NCBI GenBank assembly: GCA_001449105.1 | Contig: LNIY01000093.1 | Coordinates: 1-42,344, forward strand | Direction of reading: 5' to 3' | DNA: 42,344 nt | Origin: Caulobacter vibrioides | Lineage (GTDB): Bacteria; Pseudomonadota; Alphaproteobacteria; Caulobacterales; Caulobacteraceae | Part shown: positions 35,183-42,344 of the stretch, in pieces | How the letters are laid out: each line of letters opens with the position of its first letter | How positions within the stretch are numbered: the first letter of the stretch is position 1 | Position numbers and translations under genes: made by a program | Notes under the pieces: model-generated | Told to the model about the DNA's origin: nothing | Databases searched by the model: none | The model's input: the letters and a program-made list of their open reading frames with translations, nothing else

Positions 35183-36842
35183 GGTCGGGCCCGAGGCCGA
35201 GCCGCGCGACCGGCGGCGGCTGACCTGGCCGCGCGCCTCGCGGCTGGGGCGGCTGATCATCGGCCTGAACCTGCTGGCCCTGGCCATCCTGGTGGTCGGG
35301 GCCCTGGTCCTGAACGAGCTGCGCAGCGGCCTGATCAACGCCCGCATCGACAGCCTCAGCACCCAGGGCGAGTTGATCGCCAACATCATCGAACGGGCCG
35401 CCACCGTGGGCGAGCCCGAGCCGGCGCTCGACGTGGCGGCGGCCAACGACATCCTGCAATCGTTCTTCAGCGGCCACTCCCAGCGCGCCCGCCTCTATGA
35501 TGGCGAGGGCCGCCTGCTGGCCGATTCCTACCTGGTCGAGGATCGGGTCGAGTGGAAGGTGCTGCCGCCGGCCCGCAAGTCGGGCGACAACGGCTTCCGT
35601 CTCTCGCTGCAGGACAAGGACGCCAAGCCGCGCGCCCTCGAACGCGCCAAGGCCGAGTTCGAGCAGGAGATCGAGCGCGCCCGCATGGGCGAGACCGTCA
35701 AGCAGGTGCGCCTGGCCGAGAACGGCGAGCGGGTGGTGTCGGTGTCGATCCCGATCCAGCACGTCCGCGCCGTGCTGGGCGTGCTGACCGTCGAGGCCGG
35801 CGACGTCGACGAGATCATCGGCGCCGAGCGCAAGGCCCTGCTGCCCTTCGTGCTGGTGGCCGTGGGCGCGGTGCTGGTGTCGTCCGTTCTGCTGCATCGC
35901 CTGGTCGCCCAGCCGGTGCTGCGCATGGCCCGGGCCGCCGACCACGTGCGCCTGGAGGGCGCGCGCGCCATCAGCCTGCCCGACATCTCGCGCCGCAACG
36001 ACGAGATCGGCGACCTTTCCAGATCGCTGGAGGAGATGACCGAGGCCCTGTCCGAGCGGATGGGGGCCATCGAGCGCTTCGCCGCCGACGTGGCCCACGA
36101 GATCAAGAACCCGCTGACCTCGATCCGATCGGCCATCGAGACGCTGGACCTCGTCACCGAGGCCAAGGCGCGCCAGCGGCTGCTGGGCATCCTGCAACAG
36201 GACGTCGGGCGCCTCGACCGGCTGGTGACAGACATTTCGAACGCCTCAAGGCTCGACGCCGAGCTGTCGCGCGAGCTGCCCAAGCCGATCGATCTTGGCC
36301 GCCTGCTGACCGAGGCGGTCGGCATCTACGAGGCCCAGGTGCGTGGCGAGGAGCCGCCGTTCAGCGTCCGCGTGCGGCTGGTGGGCACGCCGACCGGCGC
36401 CTCGCGGGTGATGGCCCGCGAGATCCCGGTCAGCCAGGTGTTCCGCAACCTGATCGACAACGCCCGCTCTTTCAGCGCCGGCGACGGCGAGGTGCGGGTC
36501 GGGCTGGTGCGCCAGAACGGCCGGCTGACGGCCACGGTCGAGGACGACGGCCCCGGCATCCCGCCCGACAACCTCGAGACCATCTTCGAGCGCTTCTACA
36601 CCTCGCGGCCCAAGGGCCGGGCGTTCGGCGGCAATTCGGGCCTTGGCCTGTCGATCGCCCGCCAGATCGTCGAGGCGCACGGCGGCCGGATCCACGCCGA
36701 GAACCGTCAGGACGACGACGGCAAGGTGATCGGCGCGCGGTTCGTGGTCGAGCTGCCCGAGCATCGCGAAGGCCGCGACGGGCATCATCACGGCCACCAT
36801 GGCCATCACGGCGGCCACCATGGCCACGGGACCCGCGAATGA
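35151..36842 (+). CDS. chvG: Sensor histidine kinase ChvG with His-rich tail
   Basis: A 563-residue membrane kinase. Two helices (about 34-55 and 232-250) frame a periplasmic sensor of about 175 residues. HAMP follows, then the H-box [20 protein letters not shown] (H316), the N box NLIDNARS, and DDGPGIP and [14 protein letters not shown]. The last 20 residues contain [16 protein letters not shown], a tail that could bind metal. ATG 35151 overlaps chvI by 32 bp; no better start is visible. The stop overlaps the hprK start as ATGA. ChvG is the kinase partner of ChvI. Confidence 0.93.
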   Translation: MASATATAKPEVGPEAEPRDRRRLTWPRASRLGRLIIGLNLLALAILVVGALVLNELRSGLINARIDSLSTQGELIANIIERAATVGEPEPALDVAAANDILQSFFSGHSQRARLYDGEGRLLADSYLVEDRVEWKVLPPARKSGDNGFRLSLQDKDAKPRALERAKAEFEQEIERARMGETVKQVRLAENGERVVSVSIPIQHVRAVLGVLTVEAGDVDEIIGAERKALLPFVLVAVGAVLVSSVLLHRLVAQPVLRMARAADHVRLEGARAISLPDISRRNDEIGDLSRSLEEMTEALSERMGAIERFAADVAHEIKNPLTSIRSAIETLDLVTEAKARQRLLGILQQDVGRLDRLVTDISNASRLDAELSRELPKPIDLGRLLTEAVGIYEAQVRGEEPPFSVRVRLVGTPTGASRVMAREIPVSQVFRNLIDNARSFSAGDGEVRVGLVRQNGRLTATVEDDGPGIPPDNLETIFERFYTSRPKGRAFGGNSGLGLSIARQIVEAHGGRIHAENRQDDDGKVIGARFVVELPEHREGRDGHHHGHHGHHGGHHGHGTRE

Positions 36843-37273
36843 TCCGCCACGCGGGCCTGATCGCCCGTCGCGTCGGCGGCCTGTGGCGCGGCGTGCTGAT
36901 CGAGGGCGCGTCGGGCGCGGGCAAGAGCGACCTGGCCCTGCGGGCGCTGGACGCCGGCTTCCGGCTGGTGGCGGACGACCGGGTGGTGACCTTCGTTTCC
37001 GACGGGCGGCTCTATGGCCGCGCGCCCGATCCGCTGAAGGGCCTGGTGGAGGTCCGCGGCTTCGGCGTGGTGTCCGAACCGGCCCTGCCGCTGGCCGAAA
37101 TCTGCCTTCTGGTGCGCTGCGTCGACGATCCGGCCGGCGTCGAACGCCTGCCCCAGCCCCGCACCGAACGCCTTCTGGGGTTGGATTTGCCGGCTTTCGA
37201 GCTGTGGCCGCTGGAGCCCGCCGCACCCATGAAGATCGGCAGGATGCTGGAGCATCTTGGAGTCGCCCCCTAA
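36839..37273 (+). CDS. hprK: HPr kinase/phosphorylase, short alphaproteobacterial form
   Basis: A 144-residue HprK containing only the catalytic domain. The Walker A loop is GASGAGKSDLALRAL and the second motif is VADDRVV. The segment VRGFGVVSEPALPLAEICLLV is the HprK signature. Firmicute enzymes have about 310 residues; alphaproteobacterial ones lack the N-terminal domain. It phosphorylates and dephosphorylates the Ser of HPr. It overlaps the chvG stop as ATGA and is 75 bp upstream of the EIIA gene. Confidence 0.94.
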   Translation: MIRHAGLIARRVGGLWRGVLIEGASGAGKSDLALRALDAGFRLVADDRVVTFVSDGRLYGRAPDPLKGLVEVRGFGVVSEPALPLAEICLLVRCVDDPAGVERLPQPRTERLLGLDLPAFELWPLEPAAPMKIGRMLEHLGVAP

Positions 37274-37348
37274 CAAGCGTATCAAGGCGACCCGCGCGGC
37301 GCCTCCCTGCCGTATCGGGCGAAGGGGATCCCGTTTGAGAGACCAGGC

Positions 37349-37753
37349 ATGATCGGGCTCGTGATCGTCACGCACGGGCGTTTGGCGGAGGAATTCGTTT
37401 CCGCCATGGAGCATGTGGTGGGGCCGCAGACCGCGGTGAAGGCCATCTGCATCGGGCCGGAAGACGACATGGAGCGTCGCCGGTCGGACATCCTGAAGGC
37501 CTGCGCCGCCGTCGACGACGGCGCCGGGGTCATCCTGCTGACCGACATGTTCGGCGGCACGCCCAGCAACCTGGCCATCTCGGTCATGGAGCAGACCAAG
37601 GCCGAGGTCATCGCCGGGCTGAACCTGCCGATGCTGATCAAGCTGGCCAGCGTGCGCACCCGCGACGACCTGGACGCCTGCGTCGCCCACGCCCAGGAGG
37701 CTGGACGCAAATATATCTCCGTGGCCTCCTACGTGCTGGCGGGAGAGAAATGA
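37349..37753 (+). CDS. PTS system EIIA component, mannose family
   Basis: A 134-residue EIIA-Man domain (often called ManX or PtsM in alphaproteobacteria). The phospho-accepting His is H9 in LVIVTHGRLAEEF. ILLTDMFGGTPSNLA is the family signature and the C-terminal KYISVASYVL is typical. No EIIB, EIIC or EIID genes are nearby, so the protein is probably regulatory, not a sugar transporter part. It overlaps ptsH as ATGA. Confidence 0.94.
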   Translation: MIGLVIVTHGRLAEEFVSAMEHVVGPQTAVKAICIGPEDDMERRRSDILKACAAVDDGAGVILLTDMFGGTPSNLAISVMEQTKAEVIAGLNLPMLIKLASVRTRDDLDACVAHAQEAGRKYISVASYVLAGEK

Positions 37754-38028
37754 GTCGAACGGCGACAGCCACGGTCGAGATCATCAACGAGCGCGGGCTG
37801 CACGCCCGGGCTTCGGCCAAGTTCGTCAAGCTCGCCTCCGGCTTCGACGCCGAGGTCAAGGTCGCCCGCGAGGGCTCCAGCGTCGACGCCCGCTCGATCA
37901 TGGGCCTGATGATGCTGGCCGCCGGCATCGGCTCCACCATCGACATCGCCGCCGAAGGCCCCGAGGCCGAAGCCGCCGTCGACGCCCTGGTCGAACTGGT
38001 CGGCAACCGCTTCGACGAGGAGCGGTAG
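37750..38028 (+). CDS. ptsH: Phosphocarrier protein HPr
   Basis: A 92-residue HPr. The catalytic His is H18 in NERGLHARASAKFV. The regulatory Ser phosphorylated by HprK is S49 in DARSIMGLMMLAAG. It receives phosphate from enzyme I (or EI-Ntr, not in the window) and passes it to EIIA. Its ATG overlaps the EIIA stop. The order chvI-chvG-hprK-EIIA-ptsH is a conserved alphaproteobacterial cluster joining envelope stress and carbon or nitrogen signalling. Confidence 0.95.
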   Translation: MSRTATATVEIINERGLHARASAKFVKLASGFDAEVKVAREGSSVDARSIMGLMMLAAGIGSTIDIAAEGPEAEAAVDALVELVGNRFDEER

Positions 38029-38035
38029 GGGGGCT

Positions 38036-38821
38036 TCAGCCCGCCTTTTCCGTCATCCACCGCGCCGCGAGCTCCGGCCACGACCCGTGCGTGCCCGCCA
38101 ATTCGCGCAGGGCGAAGCCGTGCGGCGCCTTGCCGAAGACGTGAGCGTCGAGATCCAGCTTCAGGTCGCGGGCGGTCTTGATGAAGTTCAGCGCGTGCTC
38201 CACCGGCACGGCCTCGTCGAGCAGGGCGTAGGCCAGGAACACCGGGCAGGTGGGAACGCCGTGCGGCTGGGCCGCGACGCCGATCGGCCAGGCGTCGTAG
38301 AAGGCCTGCTTTTCCGCCGGCGGGTAGTCGGGCTTGCCGGCCGGGGCCTTGTAGTCGCGGTGGTTGGCGTTGATCGGGGCGTAGCCGATCAGCACGCCGG
38401 CGAGGTCGGCGCCCCGCTGGCAGGCCAGGGTTCCAGCCAGATGGCCGCCCGACGACAGGCCCAGCACGAAGCGCGGCAGGTCGGTCGGGATCTTGGCCAG
38501 CGCCGCCAGGCCGTCGATCAGGGCGATGTCGAAGGGCTGGACGCCGTCCGGGCTCGCCGCGCCCGGCAGGCGGTGGGCCAGGACATAGGCGTCGTAGCCC
38601 AGGCCGTTCAGCCACAGCGCCGCCTCGACGCCCTCGCGGTCGTGCATCAGTCGCAGATAGCCGCCGCCGGCGCAGACCAGCACCCGGCCCTTGGGCGCGT
38701 CGACGCGGAAGGCGTGCAGTTCGGCCCGGGTTACCTGGTCGATCGTGCGGTCGGGCCAGGCGCCCTGGATGACGTTGGCCGGGCCGTCGCTGAGGACGAT
38801 GATCTCGGTCGGCTGCTGCAC
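38036..38821 (-). CDS. Alpha/beta hydrolase, HSL/acetylxylan-esterase-like
   Basis: A 261-residue cytoplasmic esterase-like protein. The nucleophile elbow is VLGLSSGGHLAG (S123). AGGGYLRL takes the place of the usual HGGG oxyanion loop, and a late His in KAPHGFAL can complete the triad. The start chosen is GTG 38821 (MQQPTEIIV), because AGGAGA lies about 8 bp upstream. An ATG at 38881 would add 20 Arg/Ala-rich residues with no Shine-Dalgarno. It converges on ptsH with 7 bp between stops. Substrate is unknown. Confidence 0.86.
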   Translation of the reverse strand: MQQPTEIIVLSDGPANVIQGAWPDRTIDQVTRAELHAFRVDAPKGRVLVCAGGGYLRLMHDREGVEAALWLNGLGYDAYVLAHRLPGAASPDGVQPFDIALIDGLAALAKIPTDLPRFVLGLSSGGHLAGTLACQRGADLAGVLIGYAPINANHRDYKAPAGKPDYPPAEKQAFYDAWPIGVAAQPHGVPTCPVFLAYALLDEAVPVEHALNFIKTARDLKLDLDAHVFGKAPHGFALRELAGTHGSWPELAARWMTEKAG

Positions 38822-38903
38822 GGCGCGTCTCCTGGTCGGGGCTGTCGCGCGGCTTATCGCGGCGCCCGCTCCTCTCGACAAATGAAAAGGGCCGGCAAAC
38901 GAA

Positions 38904-38929
38904 AAGGGCGGCCCGTGAGGACCGCCCTT
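38904..38929 (-). terminator. Terminator of the M16 peptidase gene
   Basis: On the minus strand AAGGGCGG pairs with CCGCCCTT (38922-38929 with 38904-38911). The stem is followed by TTCGTTT. It lies 23 bp after the M16 stop and before the alpha/beta hydrolase gene. Confidence 0.7.
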
Positions 38930-38951
38930 CGCGCTTGTCGCCTCGCCAGCC

Positions 38952-41705
38952 CTACTGGACCGGCTTGCCGTCGGCGTCGATCACCTTGATGTCGAGCTTC
39001 AGGGCCTTGAGCTTGGGCTCGATCACGGCGCGGTCGCCGACGATCACCCAGACCAGTTCGTCCGGCTTGATGACCTTCTTGGCGGCAGCCGTGGCGCTTT
39101 CGACGGTCACCGAGCGCACGTCGGCGGGGTACTCGTCGAAATAGCTGTCGGGCAGGCCGTAGTTGACCAACTCGCCGATGGAGTCGGCCACGGCCTCGCC
39201 GGTCTCCCAGTTGCCGGGCATCGACAGGGTCAGGCTGTTCTGCGCCTTGGCCAGTTCGGCCGGGGTCACCGGGCGCGGACCGATGATGTCGGTCAGCTCC
39301 TTGCGGGCCTCGGAGAACGACTCGGCGGTCTTGTCGGTCTGGACCGGCGCGCGGATCAGGAACAGGCGCGAGCCGCGGGCGTCGCGCACGCCCGAGAAGG
39401 CGCCGTACGACCAGTGCTTGTCCTCGCGCAGGTTCATGTTCAGGCGCGAGACGAAGTCGCCGCCGAACAGGGTGTTGAACGCGTCGATGGCGGCCTGGTC
39501 GTTCGGGTCGCGCGGCGGCAGCAGGTTGCCGGCGGCGATCACCGACTGCTGGGCGCCGGGCTTGTCGATCAGGTAGACGGCCGCCTTGCTCGGCGGGGCC
39601 TGGACCGGGGCCTTGGTCTTGGTCGGGGCGCCCGTCCAGCCGCCCAGCTGGGCTTCCAGCTTCGGCAGCAGCTGCTCCATCGTGGTGTCGCCCACCACGA
39701 CCAGGGTCGCGCCCTTGGGCTGCAGCCAGGTGGTCTGGAAGCGCACCAGGTCGTCGCGGCTGATCGAGGCCAGCGAGGCCTCGGTGGTCAGCTGGCCGTA
39801 GGGCGAGCCCGGACCATAGGTCAGCACCGGCAGGATGCGGCTCGACATGGCCTGCGGGTTCTGTTTCGCCTGCTGCACGCCGGCGATGGCCTGCTTCTTC
39901 AGGCGGTCGAGGTCCTCGGGCTTGAAGGCCGGGTTCTTCAGCACGTCGGCGTAGATGGCCAGAGCCGGGTCCAGGGTCGTGGTCAGGGTGTTGAGCGACA
40001 CCTGGGTGAAGTCCTGGCCGCTGCCCGAGCCGATGCCTGCGCCCAGCTGGGCCAGTTCGCGGCTGATGGTCAGGCCGTCGCGGTTCTTGGTGCCCTCGGT
40101 CAGCATGCTGGTGGTGATGCCGGTCAGGCCCGCCTTGTCGCCGGCGCTGGCGGCGACGCCGGCGTCGAACAGCATGCCCATGCGGATCTGCGGGGTCTCG
40201 TGGCGCTCGGCCAGGATCACCTTCACGCCGTTCGACAGGGTGGCGCGCTCCAGCTTGACGAAGGCCGGGGCCTTGGTCGGGCCGGCCTCGGGCATGGTCT
40301 TGCGGTCGGCGCCGGCCGTGGTCGTGTAGGTCGGGAACGGCGTCACGGTCAGGGTGAAGTCGCCGTCGGTCAGCCAGGCCTTGCCGGCCGCCTGCAGCTG
40401 GGCGGCGGTGGCGGTGCGAACGCGCTCGAGGCTGGTCTTGTAGGCGTCGGGCGAGCCCAGGAACACCTGGCTCTCGGCCAGGATGTCGGACTTGCCGCCG
40501 AAGCCGCCGATCCGCTCGACCCCGCGCACGAAGTTCGACAGGGTCAGGGTGCGGACCTTGGCCACTTCCTCGGGCGTGGGGCCGTCACGCAGCAGGCGCT
40601 GGAATTCCTCGTCGAAGGCCTTTTCCACCGCCGCGACGTCGCCGCCCGGCTTGACGGTCAGGGTGACCACGAACTGGCTGCCGATCTCGCTGTCGGAGAC
40701 GCCGGCGCCCACGTTGGTGGCGATCTGGTCGGTGTAGACGAGGCGCTGGTAGAGGCGCGAGGTCTTGTCGGAGACCAGCACGTCGCCCAGCAGGGCCAGG
40801 TAGTCGGACTCGGCGGTGCCGTACTGCGGGATGTTCCAGACCTTGTAGATGCGCGACTGTGGCACGCGGTCCTGCATCTCGGCGCGCTGGCTGCCGGTGC
40901 GCTTGGCCACCCAGGCCTTCTGGCGGGTGACCGGCGGGCCCGAGGGGATGTCGCCGAAGTACTTCTCGGCCTTTGCTTTCGCCTCGGCCGGGGTGATGTC
41001 GCCGGCCAGCACCAGCACGGCGTTGGCCGGGCCGTAGTACTTCTTGAACCAGTCCTTCACGTCGTCCAGCGACGCGGCGTCCAGGTCTTCCATCTCGCCG
41101 ATGACGGTGTGACCGTAGGGGTGGTCGGCGTCGTAGGTGCTGGCGGTGACGACGTCCCAGACCTGGCCGTAGGGCTGGTTCTGGCCCTGGCGCTTCTCGT
41201 TCTGGACGACGCCGCGCTGCTCATCGAGCTTGGCCTTGTCGATGGCGCCGACCAGGTGGCCCATGCGGTCGCTCTCGAGCCACAGCACCTGGTCCAGGGC
41301 CGCGGTCGGCACGTTCTGGAAGTAGTTGGTGCGGTCTTCGTTCGTCGTGCCGTTCATGTCGGTGGCGCCGAGCTTCTCCAGCGCCTTGAACCAGTCGTCG
41401 TTGAAGTTCTCAGAGCCGTTGAACATCAGGTGCTCGAACAGGTGGGCGAAGCCCGTGCGGCCCTTGGGCTCGTTCTTGGAGCCGACGTGGTACCAGACGT
41501 TGACCGCCACGATCGGGGCCTTGTGGTCCTCGTGGACGATCACCGTCAGGCCGTTGGCCAGGGTGAACTTGGTGTAGGGAATGTCGACGCTGGGCAGCTG
41601 GGCCAGTTGGCCGGTGACCTTGGCCGCTGGCTTGGGCGCGGCTTGCGCGAGCACCGGGTTGGCGAGGAGCAACGCCGCGACGGCGGCGGAGGCGAACAGC
41701 TTCAT
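38952..41705 (-). CDS. Two-domain M16 zinc metallopeptidase, exported
   Basis: A 917-residue pitrilysin-like protein. A signal peptide (MKLFASAAVAALLLANPVLAQA) ends near residue 22. The first M16 half has the inverted zinc motif HxxEH as HLFEH (88-92), with a third ligand Glu in RGVVQNEKR. The second half (from about residue 490, SNGVKVILAERHE) lacks HxxEH, as in other fused M16 proteins where it only shapes the chamber. It degrades small peptides in the periplasm. It is a single-gene unit between two hairpin structures. Confidence 0.95.
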   Translation of the reverse strand: MKLFASAAVAALLLANPVLAQAAPKPAAKVTGQLAQLPSVDIPYTKFTLANGLTVIVHEDHKAPIVAVNVWYHVGSKNEPKGRTGFAHLFEHLMFNGSENFNDDWFKALEKLGATDMNGTTNEDRTNYFQNVPTAALDQVLWLESDRMGHLVGAIDKAKLDEQRGVVQNEKRQGQNQPYGQVWDVVTASTYDADHPYGHTVIGEMEDLDAASLDDVKDWFKKYYGPANAVLVLAGDITPAEAKAKAEKYFGDIPSGPPVTRQKAWVAKRTGSQRAEMQDRVPQSRIYKVWNIPQYGTAESDYLALLGDVLVSDKTSRLYQRLVYTDQIATNVGAGVSDSEIGSQFVVTLTVKPGGDVAAVEKAFDEEFQRLLRDGPTPEEVAKVRTLTLSNFVRGVERIGGFGGKSDILAESQVFLGSPDAYKTSLERVRTATAAQLQAAGKAWLTDGDFTLTVTPFPTYTTTAGADRKTMPEAGPTKAPAFVKLERATLSNGVKVILAERHETPQIRMGMLFDAGVAASAGDKAGLTGITTSMLTEGTKNRDGLTISRELAQLGAGIGSGSGQDFTQVSLNTLTTTLDPALAIYADVLKNPAFKPEDLDRLKKQAIAGVQQAKQNPQAMSSRILPVLTYGPGSPYGQLTTEASLASISRDDLVRFQTTWLQPKGATLVVVGDTTMEQLLPKLEAQLGGWTGAPTKTKAPVQAPPSKAAVYLIDKPGAQQSVIAAGNLLPPRDPNDQAAIDAFNTLFGGDFVSRLNMNLREDKHWSYGAFSGVRDARGSRLFLIRAPVQTDKTAESFSEARKELTDIIGPRPVTPAELAKAQNSLTLSMPGNWETGEAVADSIGELVNYGLPDSYFDEYPADVRSVTVESATAAAKKVIKPDELVWVIVGDRAVIEPKLKALKLDIKVIDADGKPVQ

Positions 41706-41849
41706 GAAGAGCCCCGAATAGGTTTTCGCGTGAAAGCGAAGATGCCCCGCACCATAGGTTGCGGGGCATCCGGGACAAGCGAGCGCCTAGCGGGCCTTCA
41801 TTAAATTTCGTCCAGAATTGGCCGGACCTATCGCAACCAGTTCCCGCCC

Positions 41850-41937
41850 AATCCCCGCGAAAGCGGGGACCCAGGCTTTTTCTGCAACCCATGGAGCTCG
41901 ACAATAAAACGCCTGGGTCCCCGCTTTCGCGGGGATT
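41850..41937. repeat. Nested inverted repeat, copy 3 (27-bp perfect arms)
   Basis: AATCCCCGCGAAAGCGGGGACCCAGGC in the left arm (41850-41876) and its exact reverse complement at 41911-41937 flank a 34-bp AT-richer centre. Each arm has an internal hairpin CCCCGCGAAAGCGGGG. It lies downstream of bioB (minus strand) and upstream of the M16 gene, so it may terminate bioB. Confidence 0.85.
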
Positions 41938-41961
41938 TTACGGAACAAGAGAGGCGTTGGC

Positions 41962-42325
41962 CTATTCGGCCGGAACGGCCTCAGGAGCCGCCACCTCGGC
42001 CTTCACCATGACCATCGGCTTGAGGTCGAGGTCGTGGAACAGGCGGCTGTCGTCGTCCATGTCGGGCAGCGGCGTGGTCAGGAGCTTGCCGCCGACGAAG
42101 ATCGAGTTGGCGCCGGCCAGGAAGCACAGGGCCTGCAGTTCGCGGTTCATGCCCTCGCGCCCGGCCGACAGGCGGACCATGGCCTTGGGGCAGACGATGC
42201 GGGCCACGGCGATGGTGCGCACGAACTCGATGGAGTCGATGGCCTTCTCGCCCTCGGCCAGGATCTGGTCGCCCAGCGGCGTGCCGCTGATGGGGACAAG
42301 GCCGTTGATCGGCAGGCTGTCGGGG
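41962..42325 (-). CDS. bioB: Biotin synthase, C-terminal part only
   Basis: About 121 codons of the C-terminal end of a radical-SAM biotin synthase, which inserts sulfur into dethiobiotin. Visible blocks: [61 protein letters not shown] (most BioB proteins have GDKLLTT here) and the final LDLKPMVM. The N-terminal CxxxCxxC part is off the contig. Any start codon inside 42326-42344 comes from adapter sequence and is not real. Confidence 0.94.
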
Positions 42326-42344
42326 CTGTCTCTTATACACATCT
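42326..42344 (+). other. Nextera transposase adapter remnant
   Basis: CTGTCTCTTATACACATCT is exactly the 19-bp Tn5 mosaic-end / Nextera read-through adapter. It ends the window and adjoins bioB without a boundary. It was left by untrimmed reads and is not genomic. Translated on the minus strand it yields the artificial peptide start MCIRDS. Confidence 0.98.

Noticed and set aside
36781..36835. CAT/CAC-rich repeat at the end of chvG considered a non-coding repeat
   Set aside because: It stays in the chvG frame to the ATGA overlap with hprK, so it encodes the His-rich tail.
39414..41804. 796-codon open frame opposite the M16 peptidase
   Set aside because: Antisense shadow of a clear metallopeptidase with signal peptide and HxxEH motif.

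Overview
This window is visibly GC-rich, densely coded alphaproteobacterial chromosome, most likely Caulobacter or a close Caulobacteraceae relative. The evidence is the 5S rRNA/initiator-tRNA ending of an rRNA operon, an FlmA/FlmB (PseB/PseC) flagellin-sugar pair, RegB/RegA next to an SCO protein, a ChvI-ChvG-HprK-EIIA-HPr block, an intracellular polyhydroxybutyrate depolymerase and many GC-rich palindromic intergenic repeats. Both ends are assembly ends. The left edge cuts into a 5S rRNA gene. The last 19 bases (42326-42344) are a Nextera transposase adapter, so bioB at the right edge is artificially truncated.

Layout. 1-350: end of an rRNA operon (5S, tRNA-fMet, terminator). 363-3090: MaoC dehydratase, serine hydrolase, dienelactone hydrolase. 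3339-7437: translation and RNA-decay block rbfA-truB-rpsO-pnp, closed by a textbook terminator. 7593-10105: four tightly spaced genes for unrecognised membrane or exported proteins. 10312-15229: YqgE, peroxiredoxin, YgjP-like metallopeptidase, lipase-like protein, PHB depolymerase. 15354-18051: SCO protein divergent from regB-regA. 18250-20073: SDR dehydrogenase, pterin dehydratase and a HAD-like protein; the SDR and HAD genes each have a CAAAC/GAAAC-N4-GTTTG palindrome upstream. 20232-23123: secreted low-complexity protein, rsmD, a TMEM175-like channel and a CPBP protease.

23130-25971 holds an accessory phospholipid cassette: a PlsC-type acyltransferase and a CdsA-type cytidylyltransferase on the minus strand, opposite a small membrane protein coupled to an atypical CDP-alcohol phosphatidyltransferase in which two signature aspartates are Asn. 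25978-27306 is an RluB-type pseudouridine synthase with a long Lys/Ala/Gly/Pro tail. 27450-28844 is a VapBC-like toxin-antitoxin pair with an unusual antitoxin, translationally coupled to the essential tadA. 28849-31569 holds a FliL-like protein and flmA-flmB. 31758-34238 has two tandem EthD-like genes and a large orphan protein. 34469-38028 is the envelope-stress and PTS signalling block. 38036-42325 holds an alpha/beta hydrolase, a two-domain M16 peptidase and truncated bioB.

No phage, insertion sequence, integrase or CRISPR array is visible. The best candidates for undescribed biology are the DUF7662/RHH antitoxin-VapC-tadA arrangement, the variant CDP-alcohol phosphotransferase cassette, the orphan four-gene operon, and the small regulon suggested by the two palindromes. 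All functional statements come from reading motifs; no database search was run.
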